Assembly: GCF_001879715.1 (NCBI RefSeq)
Contig: NZ_MNBW01000014.1
Coordinates: 31,121-95,120 of the forward strand
Origin: Nioella nitratireducens
Lineage (GTDB): Bacteria > Pseudomonadota > Alphaproteobacteria > Rhodobacterales > Rhodobacteraceae
Direction: 5' to 3'
Length of the DNA: 64,000 nucleotides
Position 1 is the first letter of the stretch. Each line of letters starts with the position of its first letter. The notes under the pieces were generated by a model that made no database searches, was not told the DNA's origin, and was given only the letters and a program-made list of their open reading frames with translations. Positions 9,649 through 20,220 of the stretch are shown piece by piece. The position numbers and the translations under genes were made by a program.

Positions 9649-10454
9649 CGCCGCGTCTCTGGCACCAGCTTGGCGCAGTCTTCGTAAACCGCGCTGTAGC
9701 GGTCGCGCATTTCACGCTCAAGCCTCGGGCAATCGACCTGCGGACCCATGGTCTGGTTGATGCGGGTCGCCGCCAGATCGGGCCGGGGCGGCACGCCCAG
9801 GAACTCTGACAGGGCGGAGATGGACGGTGCGGTAAAGAGCGCCTCAAAGACACCGATATAAAGCTGCTCGGGGCCGAACACAGCGCGCAGATTGCGCAGG
9901 GTTGGGCCGTAGGTCGAGCGCAGCCGGGCGTGATCGGATCGGGAATAGGCGGCCAAGGCCGCGCAGAACCCGGTCACGCCGGGCGGAATACCTTCGCGGT
10001 GATTGCCCCGCGCGAGGTTGAAGCGCACCGCGCTCTTGTCCCGCTCCACCGGGTCGCGGATCAGGAAGATCGCCTTGCAGGTCAGCCCCGTGGCTTCGAT
10101 CCCGGCCTTGATCTGCGCCAGCCGCGCCCGGCCAAGCCCGGCATAGGCCGGGGTGATATCGGCGGTCAGGGTTGCACCGTCGCGGCACAGCGCCCTGAAA
10201 TAGCCGAAATAAGCCCCGTCTTCGGTCTGCATCCGGCGGCGCAGCGCTTGCAGGCAATCGCGATTGTGCCCGTCCGGGTTTGGCGCCGCCCGCTGGCCGC
10301 GCATCAGGGGCAGGTCGAGAGCATCCCAGACGTGGTATTCCTTGGTCATCCCGCCGTCGAAGCCGGGAGACCGGGACAGGTAGTGGTGCAGCCAGGATGT
10401 GCCGCATTTCTGCGCGCCGACGCCCAGTAGAAAGGTTCCAGAGGTGTTTTTCAT
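9621..10454 (-). CDS. sulfotransferase-family protein
   Basis: The protein has 277 residues. The PAPS 5'-phosphosulfate loop is [14 protein letters not shown] (about residues 13-26), and the 3'-phosphate segment is [15 protein letters not shown] near residue 130. Members move sulfate from PAPS to hydroxyl groups of sugars, lipids or peptides. The acceptor is unknown. No signal peptide is visible. The gene stands alone, converging on msrB with a 28-nt overlap. Confidence 0.8.
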   Translation of the reverse strand: MKNTSGTFLLGVGAQKCGTSWLHHYLSRSPGFDGGMTKEYHVWDALDLPLMRGQRAAPNPDGHNRDCLQALRRRMQTEDGAYFGYFRALCRDGATLTADITPAYAGLGRARLAQIKAGIEATGLTCKAIFLIRDPVERDKSAVRFNLARGNHREGIPPGVTGFCAALAAYSRSDHARLRSTYGPTLRNLRAVFGPEQLYIGVFEALFTAPSISALSEFLGVPPRPDLAATRINQTMGPQVDCPRLEREMRDRYSAVYEDCAKLVPETRRYWPAASST

Positions 10455-10583
10455 TGCCCTGCGCTCATGTCCTGTCCCCAGCCTTCCATGCCCGCGCCGC
10501 GGCTGTCGATGCCCCGTGGAGACGCCCCGTTGAAATTTTTGGCAGCGCGCCTAGGCTGAACGACACGGAGTGGGAGAAAGATC

Positions 10584-11048
10584 ATGGGCGCATTCACCTT
10601 GGAGAACCCTGTGGCCGTCACTTACATCGTCGCCGCTGCGCTGATGGTGCTCAAGGTGATGGGGCAGGGATGGATGACGGTCTATCGGCTGACGACGGCC
10701 GGCGCGGGCCTAGCCAGCCCCGAGGATCTACGCCCGGGGCCGCTGAACAGGGCGCCGCACCCGTCGCAACTGGCGGCCAACGACTATGTAGACCGCGCCC
10801 GCCGGATGCATCGCAACGATCTGGAAAACATCCCGGCCTTCTGGATGGCGGGGGCGCTGTTTGTGGCGGTCGCGCCGCCGCTGTGGCTGGCGCAGGTCAT
10901 GTTATATGGGTTTGTCGCCGCCCGGCTGGCCCATGCGCTGGCCTATGCCACCAAGCAGAGCCATGAGTTGCGCGCGACGTTCTACACGATAGGCTCGCTC
11001 ATCGTGATCGCGATGGCGGTCTATGTGTTGGCGATCGTGATCGGGTAA
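10584..11048 (+). CDS. MAPEG-family membrane protein
   Basis: The protein has 154 residues and four hydrophobic helices. The conserved RARRMHRNDLENIPAF segment after the first helix identifies the MAPEG superfamily (microsomal GST-like integral membrane proteins). Glutathione-dependent detoxification of lipophilic compounds is the family theme; activity here is not proven. A GGAG ribosome site lies about 9 nt before the ATG. A perfect 6-bp hairpin (GGGGGC/GCCCCC, 11049-11063) follows the stop directly. Confidence 0.8.
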   Translation: MGAFTLENPVAVTYIVAAALMVLKVMGQGWMTVYRLTTAGAGLASPEDLRPGPLNRAPHPSQLAANDYVDRARRMHRNDLENIPAFWMAGALFVAVAPPLWLAQVMLYGFVAARLAHALAYATKQSHELRATFYTIGSLIVIAMAVYVLAIVIG

Positions 11049-11155
11049 GGGGGCGTTGCCCCCGCCGCCTTGCGGCGTCTTCCCCCCGGGTATTTCGACA
11101 AAGAAGAAGGGGGCAGCGGCGCGTTAGCCTTAATGGAGTGTGACGAGGAGCGTGG

Positions 11156-12730
<1,575 letters not shown>

Positions 12731-12817
12731 GCGCCAGCCAATAGGCGGGGGCGACGATTTGTGCAAGCGCGATTGCGTGCCCACCAGCCGGGAAAGGGGG
12801 CGACTGCAGCACCGTGC

Positions 12818-13357
12818 CTAGCGGGGCAGCAGATCGAGCAGCCCATCGGGGAAAATCCGCACCCGTCCGGCACGGGCCTTGGCCAGTGGAATCCATTTCG
12901 CCGTGAACTCTCCGCCGTCGCTTTGGGTCAGGGCAAGCTGGTCAGCCTCGTAGATCGTGGGGTTGGCGAAGCGGGCGCGGTACACGAAAACCACCTCGTG
13001 CCCGGCGGCGCCTTCGTGGGTGAAGAGGTTTTCCAGAACGCCGAGCGGGGTGATCTCGCCAATCTCCTGCCCGGTGGTTTCGCGGACCTCTCGGGCAAGG
13101 GCGTCGGCGGCGCGTTCGCCAAAGGCGATGGCCCCGCCAAGCGGACGCCAGCCGGTGACCTGCCCCGCATCGGAATGGACCGGACCGCAGAGGATCTGAT
13201 CGGCACGGGTAAAGACACCGATGCTGATCGCACGCAGCCGGTCCTCGGGCCGCCACGGGCGTGGCGCTTCGGCCACCGGGGGGCGTGGGCCGAAGTCCTG
13301 GGTGTGAGTGTGGCCGCAGCCGCAGGCCGGATCGGGACAGGCGTGATCGTGGGGCAT
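12818..13357 (-). CDS. Nudix hydrolase with Cys/His-rich N-terminus
   Basis: The protein has 179 residues, starting at 13357 with AAGGAG upstream. Residues 1-18 hold four His and three or four Cys (MPHDHACPDPACGCGHTH), a possible metal-binding arm. The Nudix domain follows, with a box that reads G(5)E(7)REVRETTGQEI. It departs from the consensus REuxEExGu by having Thr in place of the second Glu of the EE pair, which could lower or change metal binding. Substrate is unknown. Confidence 0.8.
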   Translation of the reverse strand: MPHDHACPDPACGCGHTHTQDFGPRPPVAEAPRPWRPEDRLRAISIGVFTRADQILCGPVHSDAGQVTGWRPLGGAIAFGERAADALAREVRETTGQEIGEITPLGVLENLFTHEGAAGHEVVFVYRARFANPTIYEADQLALTQSDGGEFTAKWIPLAKARAGRVRIFPDGLLDLLPR

Positions 13358-13609
13358 CGCGGTCTCCTTTTGGGTCGTGGTGCTACCTGCCCGCCGTCGT
13401 CGGAACAAGGCCCGCAGGGTTCCCCCGTTCTAGGTCGGTGGCCGTCGGTGGGTTTCAAACGCCGTAAAACGGCCTCGCGGGGCGTGGCAAGGGCCAGTCT
13501 TGGCGCTTCATGTCGCTTTTTCCCCGCAATCGCCGCAAATCGGCGGCGGCAGGCGCGCGTGGCTTTGTATCACGTCAGCCAATATCCCCCCTGCGAGAGG
13601 ACAAGAGCG

Positions 13610-15157
13610 ATGAGTGATGCAGCAACGGCCCGGCGGCGGGCACGCGGTGGTGGCGGGGCGGCCCGGCGCGCCGAGCGCACCGCCGTCCGCATCGAAACCG
13701 CCAAATACATCGAGCGCAACATCCCCAATTTCGAGGTGTTGTCCGAAGAGGCGCTGGAGATCATCGAAACCAACGCGGAAACCGTGCTGGAAGAAATCGG
13801 CGTCAATTTCGTCGAGAATCCGGCCGCGCTGGAACGCTGGCGGCAGGCAGGGGCGACGGTGGTTGGCGAGCGTGTTCACATTCCGCGCGGTCTGGCCCGC
13901 AAGCTGTGTTCGACCGCCCCGTCACGCTTTACCCAGCACGCCCGCAACCCCGAAAAATCCGTGGAAATCGGGGGCCGCAACCTGGTGCTGGCGCCCGTCT
14001 ATGGCCCGCCCTTCGTGCTCGACCTCAACGGGGTGCGCCGCTACGCCACCATGGAGGATTTCAATAGTTTCGTGAAACTGGGCTACATGTCCAAGTGGCT
14101 GCACCATTCGGGCGGCACCGTGTGCGAGCCGACCGATGTTCCGGTCAGCAAGCGCCACCTCGACATGCTTTATTCGCATATGTCGCTGTCGGACAAACCC
14201 TTCATGGGGTCGGTGACGGAACCGTCGCGCGCGCTCGATTCGATCAACATGGCCAAGGTGCTGTTCGGCGATGATTTCGTCGAAAACAACACCGTCATGA
14301 CCTCGCTGATCAACATCAACTCGCCGCTCACCTTCGACTCGATCATGATGGGCGCGCTGGAGCATTTCGCCGAGCACAATCAGGCCGCGATCATCTCGCC
14401 CTTTATCGTGGGCGGTGCGATGGCGCCGGTCTCGGTTGTCGGCACGCTGACGCAAGTGCTGGCCGAGGTGATGGCGGGCGTGGCCTATAGCCAGATGATC
14501 CGCCCCGGTGCGCCGGTCATCTTCGGGGCCTTCGTGACCTCGATCGACATGAACTCGGGCGCGCCGACCTTTGGCACGCCGGAAGCCGCGCAGATCACCG
14601 CCGGGGCCGGGCAACTGGCCCGGCGCATGGGGCTGCCCTACCGGTCGGCCGGGTCATTCAACGGCTCGAAGCTGCCCGACGCGCAAGCGGCCTACGAGAC
14701 CGCGAACTCGCTCAACTCGGGGCTGCTGTCGGGCGTGAATTTCATGCTGCATTCCTGCGGCTGGCTAGAGGGCGGCCTGGTGGCGTCCTTCGAGAAATTC
14801 GTGATGGATGCCGACCAGCTTGGGATTCTGCACAAATTCGCCCAAGGCGTGCCCTATGACGAGAACGCGCAGGCGATGGACGCAATCCGCGAGGTCGGCC
14901 CGGGCGGCCACTACCTGGGCTGTGCCCACACCCAGGCCAATTTCAAATCCGGGTTCTGGCGGACCGACCTGCTGGATTACAAACCCTACGAAACATGGGC
15001 CGATGAAGGCAGCCGCGACACGCGCCAGCTGGCCAACATGCGGGTGCAGAAACTGCTGAACGATTACCAGCAGCCGCCCCTCGACCCCGCGATCGACGAG
15101 GCGCTGAAAGAGTACGTGGCCAAGCGCAAGGAAGAGCTGCCCGACAGCTTTACCTGA
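13610..15157 (+). CDS. MttB-family trimethylamine/betaine methyltransferase-like protein (no pyrrolysine)
   Basis: The protein has 515 residues in one open frame with no in-frame TAG, so it is a non-pyrrolysine member of the MttB superfamily. The family fold is visible throughout, for example HHSGGTVCEPTDVPVS, TSLININSPLTF and the C-terminal CAHTQANFKSGFWRTDLLDY. Pyrrolysine-free members elsewhere demethylate quaternary amines such as glycine betaine with a corrinoid partner; no corrinoid protein or partner methyltransferase is seen nearby, so the substrate is open. The N-terminus is Arg/Gly-rich. The start is set by AGAGG 9 nt upstream. The frame stays open a long way upstream but runs antisense through guaA. 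Confidence 0.85.
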   Translation: MSDAATARRRARGGGGAARRAERTAVRIETAKYIERNIPNFEVLSEEALEIIETNAETVLEEIGVNFVENPAALERWRQAGATVVGERVHIPRGLARKLCSTAPSRFTQHARNPEKSVEIGGRNLVLAPVYGPPFVLDLNGVRRYATMEDFNSFVKLGYMSKWLHHSGGTVCEPTDVPVSKRHLDMLYSHMSLSDKPFMGSVTEPSRALDSINMAKVLFGDDFVENNTVMTSLININSPLTFDSIMMGALEHFAEHNQAAIISPFIVGGAMAPVSVVGTLTQVLAEVMAGVAYSQMIRPGAPVIFGAFVTSIDMNSGAPTFGTPEAAQITAGAGQLARRMGLPYRSAGSFNGSKLPDAQAAYETANSLNSGLLSGVNFMLHSCGWLEGGLVASFEKFVMDADQLGILHKFAQGVPYDENAQAMDAIREVGPGGHYLGCAHTQANFKSGFWRTDLLDYKPYETWADEGSRDTRQLANMRVQKLLNDYQQPPLDPAIDEALKEYVAKRKEELPDSFT

Positions 15158-15250
15158 GCCGGGTCACGCCGCCCCGGCGGCGGCGGACACCGCAAGCACG
15201 GCGATCAACAGATCGAGATGACGGCGAGGCGAGTAATCCGCTTCGCCGTT

Positions 15251-15415
15251 TTAGCGTTTGCGGTTCATGTCCCATTCCTCGGACAACAGCCGCGACAGCG
15301 CCGTCCGGGTCGGCCGCCGCCCGGCGCGGGCAAGGGCATCGGCCCCGATCCGGGCGGCCTCGACCAACAGGCGCGGGCGGCTGAGAACGGGCAGGGCAGG
15401 GGGGTGACAAGTCAT
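15251..15415 (-). CDS. tiny conserved-looking protein (DUF6477-like), 54 aa
   Basis: This short gene has a strong GGAGG site 8 nt before ATG at 15415 and encodes 54 residues. The core VEAARIGADALARAGRRPTRTALSRLLSEEWDMNRKR predicts a basic helical protein. The pattern resembles short Rhodobacterales proteins of the DUF6477 type, from memory, not search. It is divergent from the HTH/DUF6456-like gene, across an intergenic region with DnaA-box motifs. Function is unknown. Confidence 0.55.
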   Translation of the reverse strand: MTCHPPALPVLSRPRLLVEAARIGADALARAGRRPTRTALSRLLSEEWDMNRKR

Positions 15416-15552
15416 GGCAAGCCTCCGGGTAGTGGGATCAATCTGGGTGAGTCGCCCTTCATTCTGCCCCGCCGAACGGCCCTGTTGCGCCCTGCCGGAC
15501 CGCGCCGTTCGGTGTTCCGCATTTGTTTACACTTTGGAAACAATTTAGCTCG

Positions 15553-15615
15553 TTTTCCACAGATATTAACGAAACAGTAATCAATCCCACCAAAGGCTTA
15601 CGGGGCTTATCCACA
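15553..15615 (+). promoter_or_regulatory. DnaA-box pair with a CtrA-like motif between divergent genes
   Basis: TTATCCACA at 15607-15615 is a perfect DnaA box. TTTTCCACA at 15553-15561 differs from the consensus by one base. Between them TTAA-N7-GTAA (15566-15580) differs by one base from the CtrA site TTAA-N7-TTAA. The stretch is AT-rich in a GC-rich setting and lies 23 nt upstream of the HTH gene start. Binding is inferred from motifs alone. Confidence 0.45.
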
Positions 15616-15637
15616 GCGGACGGCGCCCGGAGGGCCG

Positions 15638-16780
15638 ATGATGACAGGGGATGTCAGGAACACGACCGAGGCGGGGCTTTACCCCGCATGGCTGCCCGAA
15701 GGGGCAAGAAATTACCTCGATCACGTCGGTCGCGGGGCATCGCTGCGCGACATTGCCCGCGACAGCCGGTGCCATCCGTCCACGATCACCCGCCGCGTGC
15801 GCGCCATCGAGGCGCGCCGCGATGACCCGCTGGTCGACGAGGCGCTGTCGGCGCTGCAAGCGGCCTGCGTTTCCAAATCAGCAACAATACCCCCGTGCGA
15901 GGAGCATAATCTGATGACAGCCCCCCTGCGTCCGCCCTTGGTGTCCGACGAGACCACGCTCAACCGAGAGGCCCGCCGCATTCTGCGCCGCTTGTGCGAA
16001 AAGGGCGCGGCGCTGGTGTTGGCGCAGGATATGGACAAGGCCATCGTGCTGCGCACAGGATCGGACGGCAGCCAGACCCGCACCGCGGTGCTGGATCGCA
16101 AGGTCGCGCACGCCTTTGCGCTCAAGGACTGGATTCAGACGGCACAGCAGGGGCGCGTCAGCCTTTACACCATCACCGAGGCCGGAAAGTCCGCGCTCAA
16201 GCGGTTGATCGAGGAAGACCGCAAGCGCCGCCGCGCCCCGATGGAGATGGCCGAGGCCGCGACGCCCTTCCTCGCGCAGCATCAGATCTGGGGGGAAAAA
16301 CCGGTCGAGCAGGACGACGGCTCGATCCGTAAAATGCGGGTCAACTTGTCGGAATCGCCGCTGACATCGTTGGCCCGGCGCAAGGGGGCGGACGGCAAAC
16401 CCTTCCTGACGCTCGATTTGGTGCAGGCCGGCGAAAAGCTGCGCGAGGATTTCGAGCGGGCGCAAATGGGGCCGCGTGTAGCCCAGAATTGGGAAAAGTT
16501 CCTGACCGGCGGGAACCGGGGCGCAGGCTTTTCCGATGGTGGTATGGCCGAGGGGCCGCGCGCGGCGCGCGACCGGGTCTCTCGCGCGCTGGACGATCTG
16601 GGGCCGGGGCTGGCCGATGTGGTGCTGCGGGTGTGCTGTTTTCTGGAAGGGCTGGAGTCAGCGGAAAAACGGCTGGGATGGTCGGCGCGCTCGGGCAAGA
16701 TCGTGCTCAAGATCGGATTGCAACGGTTACTGAAACATTACGCGGAAACGCAGGGTTTCGTTCCGGCCCGGATAGATTGA
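15638..16780 (+). CDS. helix-turn-helix protein with DUF6456-like C-terminal domain
   Basis: The protein has 380 residues. The N-terminal helix-turn-helix (about residues 25-60) reads GASLRDIARDSRCHPSTITRRVRAIE and should bind DNA. A middle region with a winged-helix look (about 95-200) follows. The C-terminal domain has the pattern RVSRALDDLGPGLADVVLRVCCFLEGLE with LGWSARSGKIVLKIGLQRL, typical of DUF6456 proteins of Rhodobacterales. Starts at 15638 and 15641 are both possible; GGAGG at 15629-15633 is spaced better for 15641. Its upstream DnaA-box and CtrA-like motifs hint at cell-cycle control. Confidence 0.75.
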   Translation: MMTGDVRNTTEAGLYPAWLPEGARNYLDHVGRGASLRDIARDSRCHPSTITRRVRAIEARRDDPLVDEALSALQAACVSKSATIPPCEEHNLMTAPLRPPLVSDETTLNREARRILRRLCEKGAALVLAQDMDKAIVLRTGSDGSQTRTAVLDRKVAHAFALKDWIQTAQQGRVSLYTITEAGKSALKRLIEEDRKRRRAPMEMAEAATPFLAQHQIWGEKPVEQDDGSIRKMRVNLSESPLTSLARRKGADGKPFLTLDLVQAGEKLREDFERAQMGPRVAQNWEKFLTGGNRGAGFSDGGMAEGPRAARDRVSRALDDLGPGLADVVLRVCCFLEGLESAEKRLGWSARSGKIVLKIGLQRLLKHYAETQGFVPARID

Positions 16781-16839
16781 TGCTAGTCTAGAAACAATGC
16801 TGCGGATTATGGGGCCCTCTCCCGTCCCCGCCGCAGTCC

Positions 16840-16876
16840 AACCGCCTGGTCGGGATCGCTCCTGCCCGGGCGGTTT
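16840..16876. terminator. inverted repeat between convergent genes
   Basis: AACCGCC (16840-16846) pairs with GGCGGTT at the other end of the element, around a GC-rich loop. It lies between the convergent HTH and MFS genes and could end transcription from either side. The T-run is short on both strands. Confidence 0.45.
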
Positions 16877-16887
16877 CTATCTCGGGA

Positions 16888-18111
16888 TCACTCTTCGGCA
16901 GGCCGCAGGGCCAGCCAGATCAGGGCCCCGCCCGCCAGCGCAAGGAAGGGGATCATTGCCATGTTGACGGCGGCCCAACCGGCGGTGACCGACCCGCCCG
17001 AGCAGTTCATCAGCCCGCCCGAAGCCAGCGACGCGACCGTCACGCAGCCAAAGACCAGCGCGTCGTTCAGCCCCTGCACCCGGCCGCGTTCGGCAAGAGA
17101 GTGGGCGCTTTGCAGCATCGCCGTGGCACCGATAAAGCCAAAGTTCCAGCCGAGCCCCAGCAGGATGAGGGCGATGAAGAAGTTTTGCAGATCAACACCC
17201 ATCAACGCGACAATGCCAGCCCCCGCCAGGATGAACAGGCCGAGCGCCACGATCCGCGTGGTGCCGAACCGCGCGATCAGGTGGCCCGTAAAGAAGGACG
17301 GAATGAACATCGCCAGAACGTGGGCCGAAACGATGTCGGCGGCGGTGTCCTGCTCGTACCCGCAGCCGACCACGGCCAGCGGCGTCGAGGTCATCACAAG
17401 GTTCATCAGCGCGTAAGAGACCATGGCGCAGATGATCGCCACGACGATCTTGGGGTCTTTCAGCAACTCGCCCCGGCTGCGCCCCTCGGGCAAGGTGCCA
17501 TGGGCCACGCGTTCGGGCCGGGGAATGTCGAGAAACAGGAACAGCGCGGCACCCAGCACGTTGATCGCCACAACCGTCGCATAAAGCCCGACGAAGGGCA
17601 CCACTGTCAGGTCATTGGTCAGCTTGACCAGTTGCGGACCGATCAGGGCCGAGGCCAGACCGCCCGCCATGACGTAGGAAATCGCCTTGGGCCGGAACGA
17701 TTCGGACGCCGTATCGGCGGCTGCGAACCGGTAGAACCCCTGCGCCGACATGTAGATGCCGGTCAGATACGACCCCACGAGGAAGATCAGAAACGAATCG
17801 ACCCACAGCCCGTAGGCCGCCGTTGCCGCCCCAAGCGACCCGCCAAGCGTTCCGGCAAAGAACCCCACCCGGCGACCATAGCGCTGCATCACCGTCGATA
17901 GCCACGGGGCGGTGGTCATCGAGCCGAAAACGATCAGTGAAATCGGCAGAGTCGCAAGGCAGGCATTGGGCGCAAGCATCTGTCCCGCCAGACCGCCAAC
18001 GACGAAAATCATCGGCATCTGGCTGCCCAGAATGGCCTGCGCGGCCACCAGCACCATCACGTTGCGCCATGCGCTCGGGCTCTCAGCGGGATCTTGAACA
18101 GTGTCAACCAT
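16888..18111 (-). CDS. MFS transporter
   Basis: The protein has 407 residues and about twelve membrane helices. After the second helix it shows MQRYGRRVGFFAG, the loop 2-3 signature of the major facilitator superfamily. The second half has the related HLIARFGTTRIVALGLF. The start at 18111 gives a normal N-terminus (MVDTVQDPAESPSAWRNVMVL); the open frame beyond it is antisense to the glycosylase gene. It resembles drug-efflux-type MFS proteins, with substrate unknown. Confidence 0.85.
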   Translation of the reverse strand: MVDTVQDPAESPSAWRNVMVLVAAQAILGSQMPMIFVVGGLAGQMLAPNACLATLPISLIVFGSMTTAPWLSTVMQRYGRRVGFFAGTLGGSLGAATAAYGLWVDSFLIFLVGSYLTGIYMSAQGFYRFAAADTASESFRPKAISYVMAGGLASALIGPQLVKLTNDLTVVPFVGLYATVVAINVLGAALFLFLDIPRPERVAHGTLPEGRSRGELLKDPKIVVAIICAMVSYALMNLVMTSTPLAVVGCGYEQDTAADIVSAHVLAMFIPSFFTGHLIARFGTTRIVALGLFILAGAGIVALMGVDLQNFFIALILLGLGWNFGFIGATAMLQSAHSLAERGRVQGLNDALVFGCVTVASLASGGLMNCSGGSVTAGWAAVNMAMIPFLALAGGALIWLALRPAEE

Positions 18112-18226
18112 GGCGAAATCGCTAAACCTGTTCAGCAGAAAAGGGAAGGGGGTATGCCCCATCTCGGGGCGCGGTCCGTGCGCGCTGGCGCTTGGCAAAG
18201 GAAACCGGCTCTGCGAGGGTCGCGCC

Positions 18227-18856
18227 ATGGTGGGGCGGATCATCGAAACAACCGAGTGCGTGGCCGAAGGCGCGGCATGGCTGGCCAAGGCCGAGCCGCG
18301 CTTTGCCCATGTGATGACGCAGACCGGTCCCTTGCCGCTGCGCCGCCGCGGCGACGGGTTCGAACAGGTGCTGAGCGCGATCGTCAGCCAGCAGGTTTCG
18401 GTCGCTGCCGCCGATGCGATCTGGCGGCGCCTCAAGCAGGCACGGTTGACCGGCCCGCGCAAGATCATGTGGGCCAGCGACGACGACCTGCACGCCTGCG
18501 GCCTCAGCCGCCAGAAGATCCGCTATGCCCGCGCGCTGTCCGAGGCGCGGATCGACTTTCCGGCGCTGCGCACGGTTCCGAATGAAGAGGTCATCGCCAC
18601 GCTGACGCAGGTGCCCGGAATCGGGCGCTGGACGGCCGAAATCTATGCCATGTTCTCGCTTGGACGGGCCGATGTCTTTGCGCCGGCGGATCTGGCCTTG
18701 CAGGAATCGGCGCGCCTGCTGTTCGACCTGCCCGATCGCCCCACGGAACGGGCGCTGCGCCAGATGTCCGAGCCGTGGTCCCCGTGGCGCGCGGTTGCCG
18801 CGCGGGCGCTTTGGGCCTACTACCACCTGGCGAAAAACAGGGAAGGCATCCGATGA
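18227..18856 (+). CDS. DNA-3-methyladenine glycosylase, AlkA-like (HhH-GPD)
   Basis: The protein has 209 residues from ATG 18227. The helix-hairpin-helix is VPGIGRWTAEIYAM, followed by the catalytic-Asp segment DVFAPADLALQ, with IVSQQVSVAAADAIW upstream as in AlkA-type base-excision enzymes. It removes alkylated bases from DNA. The N-terminal domain of E. coli AlkA is absent, as in other short forms. Its stop overlaps the start of the esterase gene (ATGA), so the two are translated together. Confidence 0.88.
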   Translation: MVGRIIETTECVAEGAAWLAKAEPRFAHVMTQTGPLPLRRRGDGFEQVLSAIVSQQVSVAAADAIWRRLKQARLTGPRKIMWASDDDLHACGLSRQKIRYARALSEARIDFPALRTVPNEEVIATLTQVPGIGRWTAEIYAMFSLGRADVFAPADLALQESARLLFDLPDRPTERALRQMSEPWSPWRAVAARALWAYYHLAKNREGIR

Positions 18857-19524
18857 CACGCACGCTCGACTACGCACAGCGCCCCGCCGCCTCGGGCCGC
18901 GCCGACAGCCTCGTGATTTTCCTCCACGGCTATGGCGCCGATGGCAACGACCTGTTGGGGCTGGCCGATCCACTGTCGGATCATCTGCCCGACACCGCTT
19001 TCGTCGCGCCGGACGCGCCTGAACGCTGCGGCGTCAACCCGATGGGCTACCAGTGGTTCCCGATCCCGTGGATCGACGGATCGTCCGAAGAGGTGGCGGC
19101 ACAGGGCATGGCGCGCGCGGTGGATGATCTGAATGCGTTTCTCGATCAGGTGATGGACGAGCAGGGCGTGCCCGCCGACCGCACGGTGCTGGTGGGCTTT
19201 TCCCAAGGCACGATGATGGCCCTGCATGTCGCCCCGCGCCGCGCGCAGCCCTTTGCCGGGGTTGTCGGGTTCTCGGGCCGTCTGCTGGAGCCGGAACTGC
19301 TGACGGATGAAATCGTCTCGCGCGCGCCGGTGCTGCTGATCCATGGCGATCAGGATGACGTGGTGCCGCCCGAAAGCCTGCCGCAAGCCGCGGAAGCGCT
19401 GCAAGAGGCCGGGGTTGACGTTTATGCCCATATCATGCGCGGCACCGGCCATGGCATCGCGCCCGACGGGCTGAGCGTGGCGCTGGCCTTCATCCGCCAG
19501 TGTCTGGGTCTGGAAGAGGGCTGA
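18853..19524 (+). CDS. carboxylesterase/phospholipase-type alpha/beta hydrolase
   Basis: The protein has 223 residues. Ser of GFSQG is the nucleophile, Asp lies in HGDQDDVVP and His in GTGHGI, with the oxyanion segment LHGYGADGNDL. This is the small dienelactone-hydrolase-like esterase family (COG0400 type). The start ATG overlaps the stop of the AlkA-like gene by 4 nt, showing coupling. No signal peptide is present, so it is cytoplasmic. Confidence 0.88.
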   Translation: MTRTLDYAQRPAASGRADSLVIFLHGYGADGNDLLGLADPLSDHLPDTAFVAPDAPERCGVNPMGYQWFPIPWIDGSSEEVAAQGMARAVDDLNAFLDQVMDEQGVPADRTVLVGFSQGTMMALHVAPRRAQPFAGVVGFSGRLLEPELLTDEIVSRAPVLLIHGDQDDVVPPESLPQAAEALQEAGVDVYAHIMRGTGHGIAPDGLSVALAFIRQCLGLEEG

Positions 19525-19556
19525 GCAGTCGGGGAAAATCGGTCTCGTCGCGGCCC

Positions 19557-19982
19557 TCACCCCTCCCACAAGCGCCGTTCGGCCATTTCCAGCGAGTTGC
19601 CGGACGGATCGCGGAAATAGATTGACCGCGCGCCATTGGGCCAGCGGAAATCCGATTCCACAGGATGCCCGGCCTCGGCCAGCCGCGCGACCCATGCGGT
19701 CATCTCGTCATCCGTTGCGGCTAAACACAGATGCCCCGGCCCCTCTGCACCGTGGGGCGGGACGGGAAACATCGCCTCGGGGGAAATCTGCACCGAGGCG
19801 CGCGGATCGAAGACCAGCAGGATGGTGGCGCCGACCCGGAAGAAGACGTGCCGCCCCGGTTTGCGGATCACCACGTCAAAGCCCAACACCCCGGCATAGA
19901 AGGCTTCGGCCGCGGCAAGGTCTTGGCAATACAGGGTGGCTTCGAGAACGGCGGCGGGGGGCGGGGGGCTGTCGTCTGTCAT
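19557..19982 (-). CDS. VOC (glyoxalase/bleomycin resistance)-superfamily protein
   Basis: The protein has 141 residues and two beta-alpha-beta-beta-beta modules typical of vicinal oxygen chelate proteins. The first reads EATLYCQDLAAAEAFYAGVLGFDV and the last is GARSIYFRDPSGNSLEMAE. The DPSGN.LE ending is characteristic. Metal ligands and substrate cannot be fixed from sequence alone. Confidence 0.85.
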   Translation of the reverse strand: MTDDSPPPPAAVLEATLYCQDLAAAEAFYAGVLGFDVVIRKPGRHVFFRVGATILLVFDPRASVQISPEAMFPVPPHGAEGPGHLCLAATDDEMTAWVARLAEAGHPVESDFRWPNGARSIYFRDPSGNSLEMAERRLWEG

Positions 19983-20220
19983 GGGGCCAGTCTAGCGGCA
20001 GGCGTCCGACCTGTCAGGGGGGGCGCAGCAAGGTGATGGCGTGTCGGCCAAATCCCGATGTCACACCGCCGTTACGGACTCGGATTATTCAAATCGCGAG
20101 TAGCTCTAAATGTGGAGCTTGTCAGGCGAATTTTGCCAGATATAGTATATTCATGGCAGGAGCGGGGGCTCCCGCTCTGATGCCAGAGATCGGGCAGGCA
20201 GGGCGGTGAAGGAGTCACCC

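Noticed and set aside
15553..15615. Chromosomal replication origin
   Set aside because: Only two DnaA boxes lie in a short region, and the neighbours are not the usual origin neighbours. A promoter role is more likely.
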